Part shown: one piece after another, positions 44,709-52,902 of the stretch
Position numbering within the stretch: position 1 is the first letter of the stretch
Layout: each line of letters starts with the position of its first letter
NCBI RefSeq assembly: GCF_024832785.1
Contig: NZ_CP116615.1
Span: 496,001-560,000 of the forward strand
Source: Fontisphaera persica
GTDB taxonomy: Bacteria; Verrucomicrobiota; Verrucomicrobiia; Limisphaerales; Fontisphaeraceae
Reading direction: 5' to 3'
DNA length: 64,000 nt
The notes under the pieces: generated by a model
Told to the model about the DNA's origin: nothing
What the model saw: the letters and a program-made list of their open reading frames with translations, nothing else
Database searches by the model: none
Made by a program: the position numbers and the translations under genes

Positions 44709-47095
44709 ACGCACCCGCTGCTCAGCATTGCCGAGGAGGGTGGGCATGGCTGTGGGGAGGACTCCTGGCGGCCTCCCTTCTGGCACAGGAGCGGCCGGTG
44801 GGCCGCGTGAAAAACTTTGCCGTGCCCGACTATGATGCGCAAAACCGGCGCAAGGCGGTGCTTTACGGGGAGGAGGCCATCAGCGGCACCAACGGGTTGT
44901 GGCATATCAACCGCCTGCGGATTGAAAGTTACGCCGGCCAGACCAATCCTGCGTGGATTGTGGAGGCGCCCGCCTGCCTGTACCATGATCCGACCCGCCG
45001 TGCGTGGTCCGACGCCTCCCTGACCGCCATTTCCACCGACGGCCAGCTCCGGGTGACCGGCCAGGGATTTGATTGGCGGCAGACCGAGCAAATCCTGGTC
45101 ATTTCCAACGAAGTCCGCACCCTTTTGCGGCCGGGCAAACCCCAGCCCGGCACGGCGGCCATGCCCGGATTGGCGCGGCACGACCTGGAACTAACCGCCC
45201 AAACCCTGGTGTATGAGGGCCAGCGTTCCGCGGCGCGTTATGCTGGCAACGTTCGCGTGCGTGAGCTGTTGCCCGCAGGAGCGACCAATCCCCCGGTCAC
45301 CCTCGCTTGCGGGGAGTTGACCATTTTCCTCAGCACCAACCGCGGAGGCGTCGAAGCCATTGAAGCGCGGCAACAGGTGGTCTTCACGCAAGGCGGCGCC
45401 CGCCTGGAAGGGGAACTGGCGCGCTACCAGGCGGTGGACGATGTCATGGTGGTGGAACGCGGCGCCCGGTGGGAAACCGGTCAGATGAGTGGCCAGGCCG
45501 AGCGGCTGGTGTTCAATCGCAGCAAGGACGAGGTGCACGCCATGGGCCAGGCTCGCACCCGGCTGCGGGAATCGGCTGCTCCCCAGCCGCCCACGACCAA
45601 CCAGGCGGCTCAGGTACTGGAACTGACGGCCCCGTCATTTTCAGTTCAACTGCCAGCCTCCAATCGCCCGCTCACTACCTTGCATGCCACAGGGGGGGTA
45701 AGCATAAGCCGTGGGGACTTGAAGGCGGGCGGGGAGTCCCTCTCATTTTCCGGCACTTCCACCAGCGGAGTGGCGCGCATTCAGGGCAATCCCTGGTGGC
45801 GAACTGAATCCGCCGAGGGCAAAGCGGCTGAGTTGGCCTGGGAACGCCCCGCCAACGTCTTTTCCGGGCGGGGGGGAGGACAGGTCGTCTTGCGGCGTGC
45901 GGGTAGCGGGACAGGGGCGGAACAAGCTTTGACCGTGCAGGCCGACGAATACGATTTGGCGGATGATTATGCGGCCTTTCGCGGCCGGGTGGTGGCGGAA
46001 GATGCCCAATGGCGCATGGAAGGGCCTCAATTGCGGCTGCGGCAAGACCCGCGCACCCGGCAAATGCAAGCCATTCAGTGGGAAGGAGGAGTTTCGGCAG
46101 AACAACGGTTGGCGGCGGGGGCGGCGGATATTCCTTGGCGCTTGCAATGTGCGGGATTGACGGTGGAAATGGCGCCAGACGGCCAGCGCGCCTCGCGGCT
46201 GGTGGCGGTGGGCAACATCCGGCTGGAGCCTGCACGCTTGCCGCCGGCGGCCACCAACCGTCCTGCATGGAAATTACAATGTGAGCGGCTGATTTTGGGC
46301 TTGAACGCCCAACAGCAGTTGGAAAACGCCTTGGCTGAGCAGCGCGTCTATCTGGAAACGCTGCCGGGAGACGAGCGCACGCCCGCCTGGGCGTTGACGG
46401 GTGAGCGGTTGACGCTGGGGATGGCGGCGGGGCGCACCAACCAGGTGGAGCGAGTGCAGGTGGAGCAACAAGTGACCTTGCGCCAAATCGGAGGAGGCAC
46501 CCAGCGCAGCGGCCTGTGGCATCTGGCCAGCCAGCAGGCCAGTTTGCGCTTGAATCCCGTCACCGGCGAGGCAGTGGAAGCCCAGGCTGGCGGCGGTGTG
46601 CATGCTGTTCAATTGCATTCCAATTTGACGCAGGTGGCTTGGACGTTGGCGGCGGAATCGGCGCGGCTGTGGCTGGGGGCGAGCAACCGGGTGGAGCGTT
46701 TGCAGGCCCGCCGCGAGGTGCGGGTGGAGCAGGGGTACACCACCAACCTGCCCCCGTGGCAGATGCAATGCGGGGAGGTGGACATTACCTTCAGTCCCTC
46801 CAACACTTTGCAAAGCCTGGAAGCGCGGGAGGCGGTGGTCATTACCCAGGGCGCCAGCCGCGCCACGGGTGCGCTGGGGTTGTACCATGGCGCCTCCAAA
46901 GATTTTGAATTGCGGGGGCAGCCGAGCCTGTTGTTGGTGGAAGAGCGCGCGGCCCGCACCAATGGCACGCCGCGCCGGCTGGAAATTGAGGGGGCGGAGG
47001 TCCTGATTTGGAACCGCGAGGCGCAAACCTTCCGGGGACGCGGCCCGTTTCGGATACGTCCCACAGGGCCGCTGCGCCTGCCGGGACAGCCTTGA
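44705..47095 (+). CDS. Giant LptC/LptA-like (OstA) lipopolysaccharide transport protein
   Basis: LptC and LptA form the beta-jellyroll bridge carrying LPS across the periplasm. Here one 796-residue protein sits where lptC-lptA lie in other genomes, between kdsC and lptB. Residues ~20-40 look like a signal peptide or membrane anchor ('WLWGGLLAASLLAQ'). An LptC-like N-terminal part ('VLYGEEAISGTNGLW') is followed by OstA-type stretches ('LELTAQTLVYEGQRSAARYA', 'AFRGRVVAEDAQWRMEG'). In the C-terminal half a short motif W-x-[LM]-x-x-x-x recurs six times about every 41-44 residues (~476, 520, 561, 604, 645, 684). It is much longer than LptA (185 residues). The assignment is by position and pattern, so symbol is left blank. 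Confidence 0.75.
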   Translation: MNAPAAQHCRGGWAWLWGGLLAASLLAQERPVGRVKNFAVPDYDAQNRRKAVLYGEEAISGTNGLWHINRLRIESYAGQTNPAWIVEAPACLYHDPTRRAWSDASLTAISTDGQLRVTGQGFDWRQTEQILVISNEVRTLLRPGKPQPGTAAMPGLARHDLELTAQTLVYEGQRSAARYAGNVRVRELLPAGATNPPVTLACGELTIFLSTNRGGVEAIEARQQVVFTQGGARLEGELARYQAVDDVMVVERGARWETGQMSGQAERLVFNRSKDEVHAMGQARTRLRESAAPQPPTTNQAAQVLELTAPSFSVQLPASNRPLTTLHATGGVSISRGDLKAGGESLSFSGTSTSGVARIQGNPWWRTESAEGKAAELAWERPANVFSGRGGGQVVLRRAGSGTGAEQALTVQADEYDLADDYAAFRGRVVAEDAQWRMEGPQLRLRQDPRTRQMQAIQWEGGVSAEQRLAAGAADIPWRLQCAGLTVEMAPDGQRASRLVAVGNIRLEPARLPPAATNRPAWKLQCERLILGLNAQQQLENALAEQRVYLETLPGDERTPAWALTGERLTLGMAAGRTNQVERVQVEQQVTLRQIGGGTQRSGLWHLASQQASLRLNPVTGEAVEAQAGGGVHAVQLHSNLTQVAWTLAAESARLWLGASNRVERLQARREVRVEQGYTTNLPPWQMQCGEVDITFSPSNTLQSLEAREAVVITQGASRATGALGLYHGASKDFELRGQPSLLLVEERAARTNGTPRRLEIEGAEVLIWNREAQTFRGRGPFRIRPTGPLRLPGQP

Positions 47096-47111
47096 AGGGG
47101 GCAATGAACGC

Positions 47112-47834
47112 ATGGCACTTTTAGGCACAGAACAGTTGGTGAAGGTTTATCGGGGACGCCGGGTGGTGGACGGCGTTTCGTTGGAGGTGAATCCCGGTGA
47201 AATTGTGGGGTTGATGGGGCCGAATGGCGCGGGCAAGACCACCACCTTTAACATGGTGGTGGGGGTGATTCGCCCGGACGAAGGCCGAATTTTTTTTGAC
47301 GGTCAGGAAATCAGCCGTCTGGCGGTGCACCAGCGGGCGCGGCTGGGCATGGGGTATTTGACCCAGGAGCCGTCGGTGTTTCGCAAATTGACGGTGGAAG
47401 AGAACATCCTGGCCATCTTGGAGGTGTGCAATTTGGACCCCGTGGAACGCCAAACGCGGCTGAAGTACCTGCTGGAGGAGCTGGATTTGACTCCGCTGGC
47501 GAAAAATCCGGCCTACACGCTGAGCGGGGGAGAGAAGCGGCGCCTGGAAATTACGCGCGCCCTGGTGACCAGCCCCCGGCTGCTGCTGCTGGATGAACCC
47601 TTTGTTGGCATTGACCCGATTGCGGTGTACGAAGTACAAAAGATCATCCGCCGCTTGAAAGAACGTGGTTTGGGCATATTGATCACTGATCACAACGTGC
47701 GTGAGCTGCTGAAATTGATTGACCGTGGCTACATCATCCACAAAGGCCGGGTGTTGTGCCACGGTGATGCCGACTACCTGACCAACGATCCGCAGGCGCG
47801 GGAAATCTACCTGGGGCCCGAATTCAATCTCTAA
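47112..47834 (+). CDS. lptB: LPS export ABC transporter ATPase LptB
   Basis: LptB powers extraction of LPS from the inner membrane with LptFG. The 240 residues contain Walker A 'GPNGAGKTTTFNMV', Q-loop 'GYLTQEPSVFRKLTVEEN', signature 'LSGGEKRRLEITRAL', Walker B 'LLLLDEPFVGIDP' and the H-loop 'ITDHNVREL', all as in LptB rather than amino-acid ABC ATPases. No lptF or lptG lies in the window. It follows the LptC/A-like gene by 16 bp and precedes hprK by one base. Confidence 0.96.
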   Translation: MALLGTEQLVKVYRGRRVVDGVSLEVNPGEIVGLMGPNGAGKTTTFNMVVGVIRPDEGRIFFDGQEISRLAVHQRARLGMGYLTQEPSVFRKLTVEENILAILEVCNLDPVERQTRLKYLLEELDLTPLAKNPAYTLSGGEKRRLEITRALVTSPRLLLLDEPFVGIDPIAVYEVQKIIRRLKERGLGILITDHNVRELLKLIDRGYIIHKGRVLCHGDADYLTNDPQAREIYLGPEFNL

Positions 47835-47835
47835 C

Positions 47836-48828
47836 ATGCGGCGCGAAACCATCACTGTTAAGCGGTTCTTTGACGAATACCACGAGGAGCTGGGACTCAA
47901 GCTCATCGCCGGCAACCGGGGCGTTTCCCGTATTATTCCCGAGCCGACCATCAACCGGCCCGGCCTGGTGCTGGCCGGTTTTACCGAATATTTCTCCTAC
48001 AAGCGCGTGCAGGTCATTGGGAATGCCGAGACATACTTTTTGCGCTCGCGTTCCGAGCAGGAGCGGCAGGCCAGTTATGAGCGGCTGTTTTCGTTTCGCA
48101 TCCCTTGCGTGGTTTTTTCGCGCAACCTGCATCCCGATGACCGGTTTCTGGCCATGGCCCAGGAGCGCCAGGTGCCCATCTTCCGCACGCATCTGGCCAC
48201 GGTAACTTTCATCAACAAAGCCACCATCGGCCTGGAATATTTGTTTGCTCCCCACGGCACGGAGATGGGCAGCATGGTGGACATTCTGGGGGTGGGCGTC
48301 ATCATCCGGGGCGAAAGCGGCATCGGCAAAAGCGAATGCGTGCTGGCACTGATTGAGCGGGGTTACAGCCTGGTGTCGGATGATGTCACGCGGGTGACGC
48401 TCGTGGAGGGGCATGAGGTGCTGGGGTCCTCCGATGAAAAGACCCGCGATTTCATGGAGGTGCGGGGCATTGGCATTATTAACGTGGCCAAGATGTTTGG
48501 CGTGCGCAGCATCCGCCAGGAAAAGCGGGTGGATTTGGTGGTCACCCTGATGCCCTGGGAGAAGGTTCCGGACGTGGAAAGGGTGGGGATGAATGACGAT
48601 TACACCACGATTTTAGGGGTGCAGATTCCCCATATGGTCATCCCGGTGCGTCCGGGCCGGGATTTGGCCCGGCTGATTGAAGTGGCGGCTTTTCATACCA
48701 AATTAAAAGCTGCTGGTTACAATCCGGCGGAAGAGTTGAACAAGCACCTGATTGAGATCATGTCCCAACAAAGAAGTGGTGAGGGGCCGAAAAAACAGTT
48801 GACAAGATCGCGTGGACGCGGCAATTAA
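47836..48828 (+). CDS. hprK: HPr kinase/phosphorylase
   Basis: HprK phosphorylates and dephosphorylates a serine on HPr, linking carbon state to gene control. The 330-residue protein has the N-terminal domain ('INRPGLVLAGFTEYF') and a kinase domain with the P-loop 'GESGIGKSECVLAL' (~159), 'LVSDDVTRVT', and the HprK signature 'EVRGIGIINVAKMFG'. The C-terminal tail is basic. It begins one base after lptB and is followed 63 bases later by the gene for its substrate HPr. Confidence 0.96.
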   Translation: MRRETITVKRFFDEYHEELGLKLIAGNRGVSRIIPEPTINRPGLVLAGFTEYFSYKRVQVIGNAETYFLRSRSEQERQASYERLFSFRIPCVVFSRNLHPDDRFLAMAQERQVPIFRTHLATVTFINKATIGLEYLFAPHGTEMGSMVDILGVGVIIRGESGIGKSECVLALIERGYSLVSDDVTRVTLVEGHEVLGSSDEKTRDFMEVRGIGIINVAKMFGVRSIRQEKRVDLVVTLMPWEKVPDVERVGMNDDYTTILGVQIPHMVIPVRPGRDLARLIEVAAFHTKLKAAGYNPAEELNKHLIEIMSQQRSGEGPKKQLTRSRGRGN

Positions 48829-48891
48829 AGCCGGCTTGATGCGGCCATGGAGGCAAGCCAAACCTGCATGGCCTTGAGTTTTAGGGCAAAC

Positions 48892-49188
48892 ATGAGCAAG
48901 ACCAAAAAATCCGGACCGGGCGAGATCACCAAGGAAATGGTGGTCACCAACAAGTTGGGCATTCATGCCCGGCCGGCGGCCATGTTTGTTAAGAAGGCCA
49001 GCCAGTTTCGTTCGGAAATCCTCGTGGAAAAGGACGGGGAAACCGTCAATGGCAAGAGCATCATGGGCATGATGATGCTGGCCGCCGGCTATGGCAGCCG
49101 CCTGCACGTCCACGCCTCTGGCGATGATGCGGCAGAGGCCATCCAGACGCTTGAGGAACTCATCAAGCGCAAATTCGACGAGGAATAA
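48892..49188 (+). CDS. ptsH: HPr phosphocarrier protein
   Basis: The 98-residue product has the active-site His25 in 'GIHARPAAMFV' and the regulatory Ser56 in 'NGKSIMGMMML', so both PTS phosphorylation and HprK control are possible. The start at 48892 is favoured by AGGG six bases upstream and gives a ten-residue charged extension before the HPr fold; an ATG at 48847 would add 15 non-conserved residues. With hprK just upstream and no enzyme I in the window, a purely regulatory HPr is plausible. A good terminator follows. Confidence 0.94.
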   Translation: MSKTKKSGPGEITKEMVVTNKLGIHARPAAMFVKKASQFRSEILVEKDGETVNGKSIMGMMMLAAGYGSRLHVHASGDDAAEAIQTLEELIKRKFDEE

Positions 49189-49199
49189 CTTTCCAGCCG

Positions 49200-49220
49200 C
49201 AGGCGCAGGGCCTGTTTTTT
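49200..49220 (+). terminator. Rho-independent terminator after ptsH
   Basis: CAGGC (49200-49204), a five-base loop, GCCTG (49210-49214), then six Ts. It lies 12 bases after the ptsH stop and closes the kdsA-to-ptsH transcription unit. Confidence 0.75.
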
Positions 49221-49226
49221 CTCCCT

Positions 49227-49637
49227 TCATTTCTTTGTCGGCGAGGTGGCGTCCGGCTTGGGGCCCAGCCGTAAAGTCACCGCGTAACGCCGCCCCTCCG
49301 CATCTTTGAACGTGCCTGCGGCTTCTTCCCCCACCCGCGCCTCCTTGAGGGTGGCCGGCTGGCCGTTTTTCGTAATGCGCGTTTCGGCATTGACGTGAAA
49401 GACCCGGCCGCCGTCCTTGCCATTGAGGGTCAAGGTGCCGGATTGCGTGTCCACTTTCTGGACAATCCCCACAAAGGGCGGATTGCGTTTGGCAGGAGCG
49501 GCCGCCGCGGTGGGGGCAGGGGATTTGGGTGCGTTGTCGGCGGCGGAGGCGCTGGCCAGGGGCAGGAGGAGGGCCGCCACCACGGTTAAAATACTCGTCA
49601 GACCGGCCCGATAAATGGAGAAAGGAGTTGGCGTCAT
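49227..49637 (-). CDS. Small secreted DUF5666-like protein
   Basis: A 136-residue protein with a signal peptide (~1-33, 'TSILTVVAALLLPLASASAA') and a Pro/Ala-rich linker. A small beta-barrel domain follows: 'VGIVQKVDTQSGTLTLNGKD', 'VNAETRITKNGQPATLKEA', 'GEEAAGTF', 'YAVTLRLG', resembling DUF5666 domains. Its function is unknown. It is divergent from pilM; a 13-bp sequence in front of it is repeated in the pilM promoter. Confidence 0.75.
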   Translation of the reverse strand: MTPTPFSIYRAGLTSILTVVAALLLPLASASAADNAPKSPAPTAAAAPAKRNPPFVGIVQKVDTQSGTLTLNGKDGGRVFHVNAETRITKNGQPATLKEARVGEEAAGTFKDAEGRRYAVTLRLGPKPDATSPTKK

Positions 49638-49640
49638 GTG

Positions 49641-49653
49641 AAAATAATGCTAA
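49641..49653. repeat. 13-bp direct repeat, copy 1
   Basis: AAAATAATGCTAA occurs here, four bases in front of the DUF5666-like start codon, and again at 49800-49812. Both copies read in the same direction, 159 bases apart, within one 185-bp divergent intergenic region. Confidence 0.6.
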
Positions 49654-49778
49654 TACTTTGTGCCGTTCAGTGTATTTCAGCAGGGGTTGGGCCGGAAAGC
49701 TTTTTGTTGTTCTGAGGGTGAGGCAGGTTGGCAGGCAGCCTGCTTGGCAAGTGTGGGTTATGCGAAAAACGGGCGAAA

Positions 49779-49807
49779 TTGACGCTTGCAAAGAGTTCTA
49801 AAATAAT
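49779..49807 (+). promoter_or_regulatory. Sigma70-type promoter of pilM
   Basis: TTGACG (49779-49784, 5/6 match), 17-base spacer, AATAAT (49802-49807, 5/6 match). The expected start of transcription is only about ten bases before the pilM ATG at 49823, giving a very short leader. The -10 lies inside the second copy of the 13-bp repeat. Confidence 0.55.
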
Positions 49808-49812
49808 GCTAA
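49800..49812. repeat. 13-bp direct repeat, copy 2
   Basis: A perfect second copy of AAAATAATGCTAA (first at 49641-49653). It covers the predicted -10 region of pilM, so a protein bound here would affect transcription of the pil operon. Confidence 0.6.
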
Positions 49813-49822
49813 ACGAATAGCC

Positions 49823-50884
49823 ATGGCTTTGCCATTTCTCAAAAGTTCGGCCAAACAACGTGATCACATAGTGGCGGTGGACCTGGGGGTGAGAACGACC
49901 AAAGCCGTTTACTTACAGCGACGGGGAGGTAATTATTCCCTGGCTGCTTACACCCTGCAGGATGCCCCCATTTATGAGAAATCCCTTTCTTCCGAGATTC
50001 TGGCTGAACACTTGAAGCAGGTCATTCCTGCGCTGGGGGCACGCACTAAACAAATCATTCTGGCCTTGGGAGTCACCGATGCAGTGGTGCGCCAGGCGGA
50101 ACTGCCCATGCAGGGCCTGCCCGAGATGCGGCAGATGCTTAAATTCAATTCCAAGGGTTATTTGCAGCAGGATTATCCCGGCCACGTCTGGGATTGTTAC
50201 ATTCTGCCCCCTAAAGGAGACATGGGCGGAGAAAAAAAGGGCGTGCCCAAAGTCAAAGTCCTGGCCGGCGGCACCAAGCAGACGTTGTTGAATGACGTGG
50301 TGGCGGCGATTAAGACCGCCGGGTATGTGCCGGACATGGTGGTGCCCGGATTGATTGGCCCCATCAACGCCTTTGAAGTGGCAATGCCCGAGGTATTTGC
50401 CAAGGAAGTGGTGGCTCTGGTGGATATTGGGTTCAAAAACACTTCCATCTCCATCTTGTCCATGGGCGAGATGGTGCTCAGCCGCGTGGTGGGCATTGGC
50501 GGCGATAAAATCACTGCCGGGCTGGCTGAATCCAAGGGCATCACCTACGCCGAGGCCGAAGGCATCAAGATTGGCATCCCGGAAGAAGTCGGGGCGGAGC
50601 TGGAGCCACTCATCATTCCGCTGGGCCGGGAATTGCGGGCCTCTATTGACTTTTTTGAGCATCAGGAGGATAAGACGGTGAGCCAGGTTTTTGTTTCGGG
50701 GGCATCCGCCAGCTCTGATTTTCTGGTGCAATGTCTCCAAAACGAATTGATGGTGCCATGCAAGCGGTGGAATCCCATTGGTGGTTTTCATTTGGCCCTG
50801 ACCGGCGAGGCGCTGGCCATGGCCGAGAGCGTCGCCCCGCGACTGGCGGTGGCGGTGGGGGCGGCCGCCAGCGGGATGAATTAA
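49823..50884 (+). CDS. pilM: Type IV pilus assembly ATPase-fold protein PilM
   Basis: PilM is an actin-like cytoplasmic protein that binds the N-terminus of PilN and anchors the pilus alignment complex. The 353 residues show phosphate-1 'IVAVDLGVRTTKAVYL', phosphate-2 'VVALVDIGFKNTSISIL', and an adenosine-type motif 'SQVFVSGASASSDFL'. Length and order agree with PilM of Thermus and Myxococcus. It is first in a run pilM-pilN-pilO-pilP-pilQ on one strand. Confidence 0.93.
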   Translation: MALPFLKSSAKQRDHIVAVDLGVRTTKAVYLQRRGGNYSLAAYTLQDAPIYEKSLSSEILAEHLKQVIPALGARTKQIILALGVTDAVVRQAELPMQGLPEMRQMLKFNSKGYLQQDYPGHVWDCYILPPKGDMGGEKKGVPKVKVLAGGTKQTLLNDVVAAIKTAGYVPDMVVPGLIGPINAFEVAMPEVFAKEVVALVDIGFKNTSISILSMGEMVLSRVVGIGGDKITAGLAESKGITYAEAEGIKIGIPEEVGAELEPLIIPLGRELRASIDFFEHQEDKTVSQVFVSGASASSDFLVQCLQNELMVPCKRWNPIGGFHLALTGEALAMAESVAPRLAVAVGAAASGMN

Positions 50885-50912
50885 AGCAACGGCAACGCAG
50901 CTTTTAAGGGAT

Positions 50913-51623
50913 ATGCCAATTCGCATCAATTTGCTGGCCGAAGCGCAGGCGGAGGAGGAGCTGCGCCGCAAGGACCCTGTCAAGCGAATCATCCTTGGCG
51001 CGGTGGGTCTGGTCATTGTCGTGGTGGCGTGGACTGGCACCCTCATCTGGCAGGCCAAGGCCAAGGAAAGTGAACTGGCCGCCACGCGGCAAAAATTGGA
51101 GCAGCTCAAACCCCGGCATGAACAAATCAAACGCAATGACCTGCTGGCGGTCGAGGCGCGGCAAAAGATTGAACGGTTGCATTACTACGCGACCAACCGC
51201 TTTTTGTGGGCGCCGGTGTTGAATGCGCTGGCGCAGGTATCCACCAATAGTTTCGCCACCAACATCACGTTCAACCGACTGCAGACCGAACAGCAATTCG
51301 TGGAGCTGCCAGCCGTCAAGGCAGTCACCAATGCCGCCGGGCAGGTCATCACGCCGGCGCGTCCCGAGGGCATCGGCGAGCGCAATCGCATCGTGGTGGA
51401 AGCGCGCGATTACGGCCAGGAGGTGGACAACAATTACAAGAAGTTTCAGGATGCGGTGACGGAAGCCCCCTTCTTCAAGAGCTTGCTGGACCCGCGCAAT
51501 CCTGCGACGTTGAACAATCTCACGCTCGGGGCTGCGGACCCGTTGCAGCCCGGCTCGCGGCCGTTCCGTATCTTTGTCATGCAATTTCAGTTTGCGGAGA
51601 AATTCCGGGAAAAAAGCCGTTAA
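50913..51623 (+). CDS. pilN: Type IV pilus inner-membrane protein PilN
   Basis: The 236-residue protein starts with the PilM-binding motif 'MPIRINLLAEAQAEEEL'. One membrane helix follows ('IILGAVGLVIVVVAWTGTLI', ~29-48), then a coiled coil ('KESELAATRQKLEQLK') and a periplasmic ferredoxin-like domain. PilN pairs with PilO in the periplasm to align the pilus machine. Gap to pilM is 28 bp and to pilO only two. Confidence 0.88.
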   Translation: MPIRINLLAEAQAEEELRRKDPVKRIILGAVGLVIVVVAWTGTLIWQAKAKESELAATRQKLEQLKPRHEQIKRNDLLAVEARQKIERLHYYATNRFLWAPVLNALAQVSTNSFATNITFNRLQTEQQFVELPAVKAVTNAAGQVITPARPEGIGERNRIVVEARDYGQEVDNNYKKFQDAVTEAPFFKSLLDPRNPATLNNLTLGAADPLQPGSRPFRIFVMQFQFAEKFREKSR

Positions 51624-51625
51624 CC

Positions 51626-52204
51626 ATGAAGCTTTCCAAAGAGAAACAACAGCAGGTGATTGCCGTGCTGATTGGTGCGGTGCTGGTCATCGTGGCACTT
51701 TACTTGCTGGTGATTACCGGACAGCAGGCAAAAATTGCCAAAGTGGACAAGGAATTGAGCGATGCGCAAAACCTGGTGGCCCGCGCGGAGCGGGACATCA
51801 AGGACGAAAAAATAAAACTGCAAATGCTGGCCGAGGCCACAAATCAACTGGCGGAATTGGAGCGGGATTTGATGCCCACCAACCAGGTGTATTCCACTTT
51901 CATTACGCTTTTCCAGCAATTCCGCTCGCAACATGCCGCCCGCATAGACATTGTCGAAATTGGGCGGGACCGCGCCGCCCCTCTGGGGATGCTGGGCAAG
52001 TTTCCGTACAGCACCGCGGTTTTCAGCGTGCGGGGTTTTGCGCATTATCACGATTTTGGGCGTTTTCTGGCTGATTTTGAGACACAGTTCCCCTTCATGC
52101 GGGTGCGTCAATTCTCCCTGTCAGCCGGCGCCCTGGAGACGGCCGCTTCCGAGAAGCTGAGTTTTGAGGTGGAGATTGTCACCCTTGTCAAGCCCAACCC
52201 ATGA
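51626..52204 (+). CDS. pilO: Type IV pilus inner-membrane protein PilO
   Basis: A 192-residue protein with a cytoplasmic start, one membrane helix (~10-30, 'IAVLIGAVLVIVALYLLVIT'), a long coiled coil ('DKELSDAQNLVARAERDIKD') and a periplasmic domain ('YSTAVFSVRGFAHYHDFGRF'). This is the PilO/GspM layout. It pairs with PilN. Its stop overlaps the next start as ATGA, so the PilP-like partner is co-translated. Confidence 0.85.
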   Translation: MKLSKEKQQQVIAVLIGAVLVIVALYLLVITGQQAKIAKVDKELSDAQNLVARAERDIKDEKIKLQMLAEATNQLAELERDLMPTNQVYSTFITLFQQFRSQHAARIDIVEIGRDRAAPLGMLGKFPYSTAVFSVRGFAHYHDFGRFLADFETQFPFMRVRQFSLSAGALETAASEKLSFEVEIVTLVKPNP

Positions 52205-52776
52205 AAACTGCTTTTCCCACCCCCTCGTCCTGGATGCGCGCCGCGCTGGTGCTGGCGGCTTTATGTGGGGCCGGCCTGCTGGTCCACGCGGCGGGCACGG
52301 CGCCGGCCGCAGCCACCAATAAAACCGCCTCCGGCACGGCGGCAGTAGCTGTGCCAGTGCCCTTTGAGCCGCCCAAATCTGTCTTTATTTGGGACCCGGC
52401 CGATCCCGGTTTTGGGCGAGATCCCTTCTTTCCGCATTCTACAAGGAATGGGCGCTGGGCGCCGCCGCCGCCCAAAAAAGAGGTGAAACCGGTGGAGACC
52501 CCTCCAACCACCGGCACTACCAGGCCGGTGGAAACCACCACGCCCCCCCCGGTGCCTCGGCGGGAATATAAATTGGATTTAAGCGGTATTGGTGGCCGTC
52601 GCACGGCCGTGATTAACAACGTTTCTTTTTTGAAGGGTGAAACCGGCCGGGTGAATACTCCGGATGGCCCCGTCAAAATCCGGCTCGATGAAATCCTGGG
52701 CGATGCAGTCCGGGTGACCCTCTGGCTGGAGGACGGCAAGACCGAGACGCGGGAAATCCCGCTGAGCGGGCGATAA
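52201..52776 (+). CDS. PilP-like periplasmic pilot protein
   Basis: A 191-residue exported protein with a signal peptide (~12-30, 'AALVLAALCGAGLLVHAAG'). The Pro/Thr-rich linker contains 'DPFFPHSTRNG', like the 'RDPF' segment common in PilP and GspC-type proteins. A small C-terminal beta domain follows ('YKLDLSGIGGRRTAVINN', 'VRVTLWLEDG'). PilP joins PilNO to the secretin PilQ. No lipobox cysteine is visible, unlike typical PilP lipoproteins, so the symbol is withheld; position between pilO and pilQ supports the role. Confidence 0.75.
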   Translation: MKTAFPTPSSWMRAALVLAALCGAGLLVHAAGTAPAAATNKTASGTAAVAVPVPFEPPKSVFIWDPADPGFGRDPFFPHSTRNGRWAPPPPKKEVKPVETPPTTGTTRPVETTTPPPVPRREYKLDLSGIGGRRTAVINNVSFLKGETGRVNTPDGPVKIRLDEILGDAVRVTLWLEDGKTETREIPLSGR

Positions 52777-52807
52777 TCGCGGCCAGCAAAAGGGTGAAGA
52801 CATGGCC

Positions 52808-52840
52808 GGCAGGGGTGGCCTGCCGCCGGATGAAGCCGGC
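52808..52840 (+). other. Two consecutive hairpins between the pilP-like gene and pilQ
   Basis: GGCAGG (52808-52813) pairs with CCTGCC (52819-52824); immediately after, GCCGG (52825-52829) pairs with CCGGC (52836-52840). They sit in the 126-bp gap before pilQ with no T-run, so they are unlikely to be a simple terminator. They might set relative pilQ expression. Confidence 0.4.
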
Positions 52841-52902
52841 GGTGCGGGCAGGGATGGATGTATGTGGATGTCAGGAAAGCCAAACAACCAACAACACGCG
52901 CG

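Noticed and set aside
48703-49791. A 362-codon minus-strand frame over ptsH and the DUF5666-like gene
   Set aside because: The real genes in this interval have signal peptide or HPr motifs and correct starts; this frame has neither, and it runs through a terminator.
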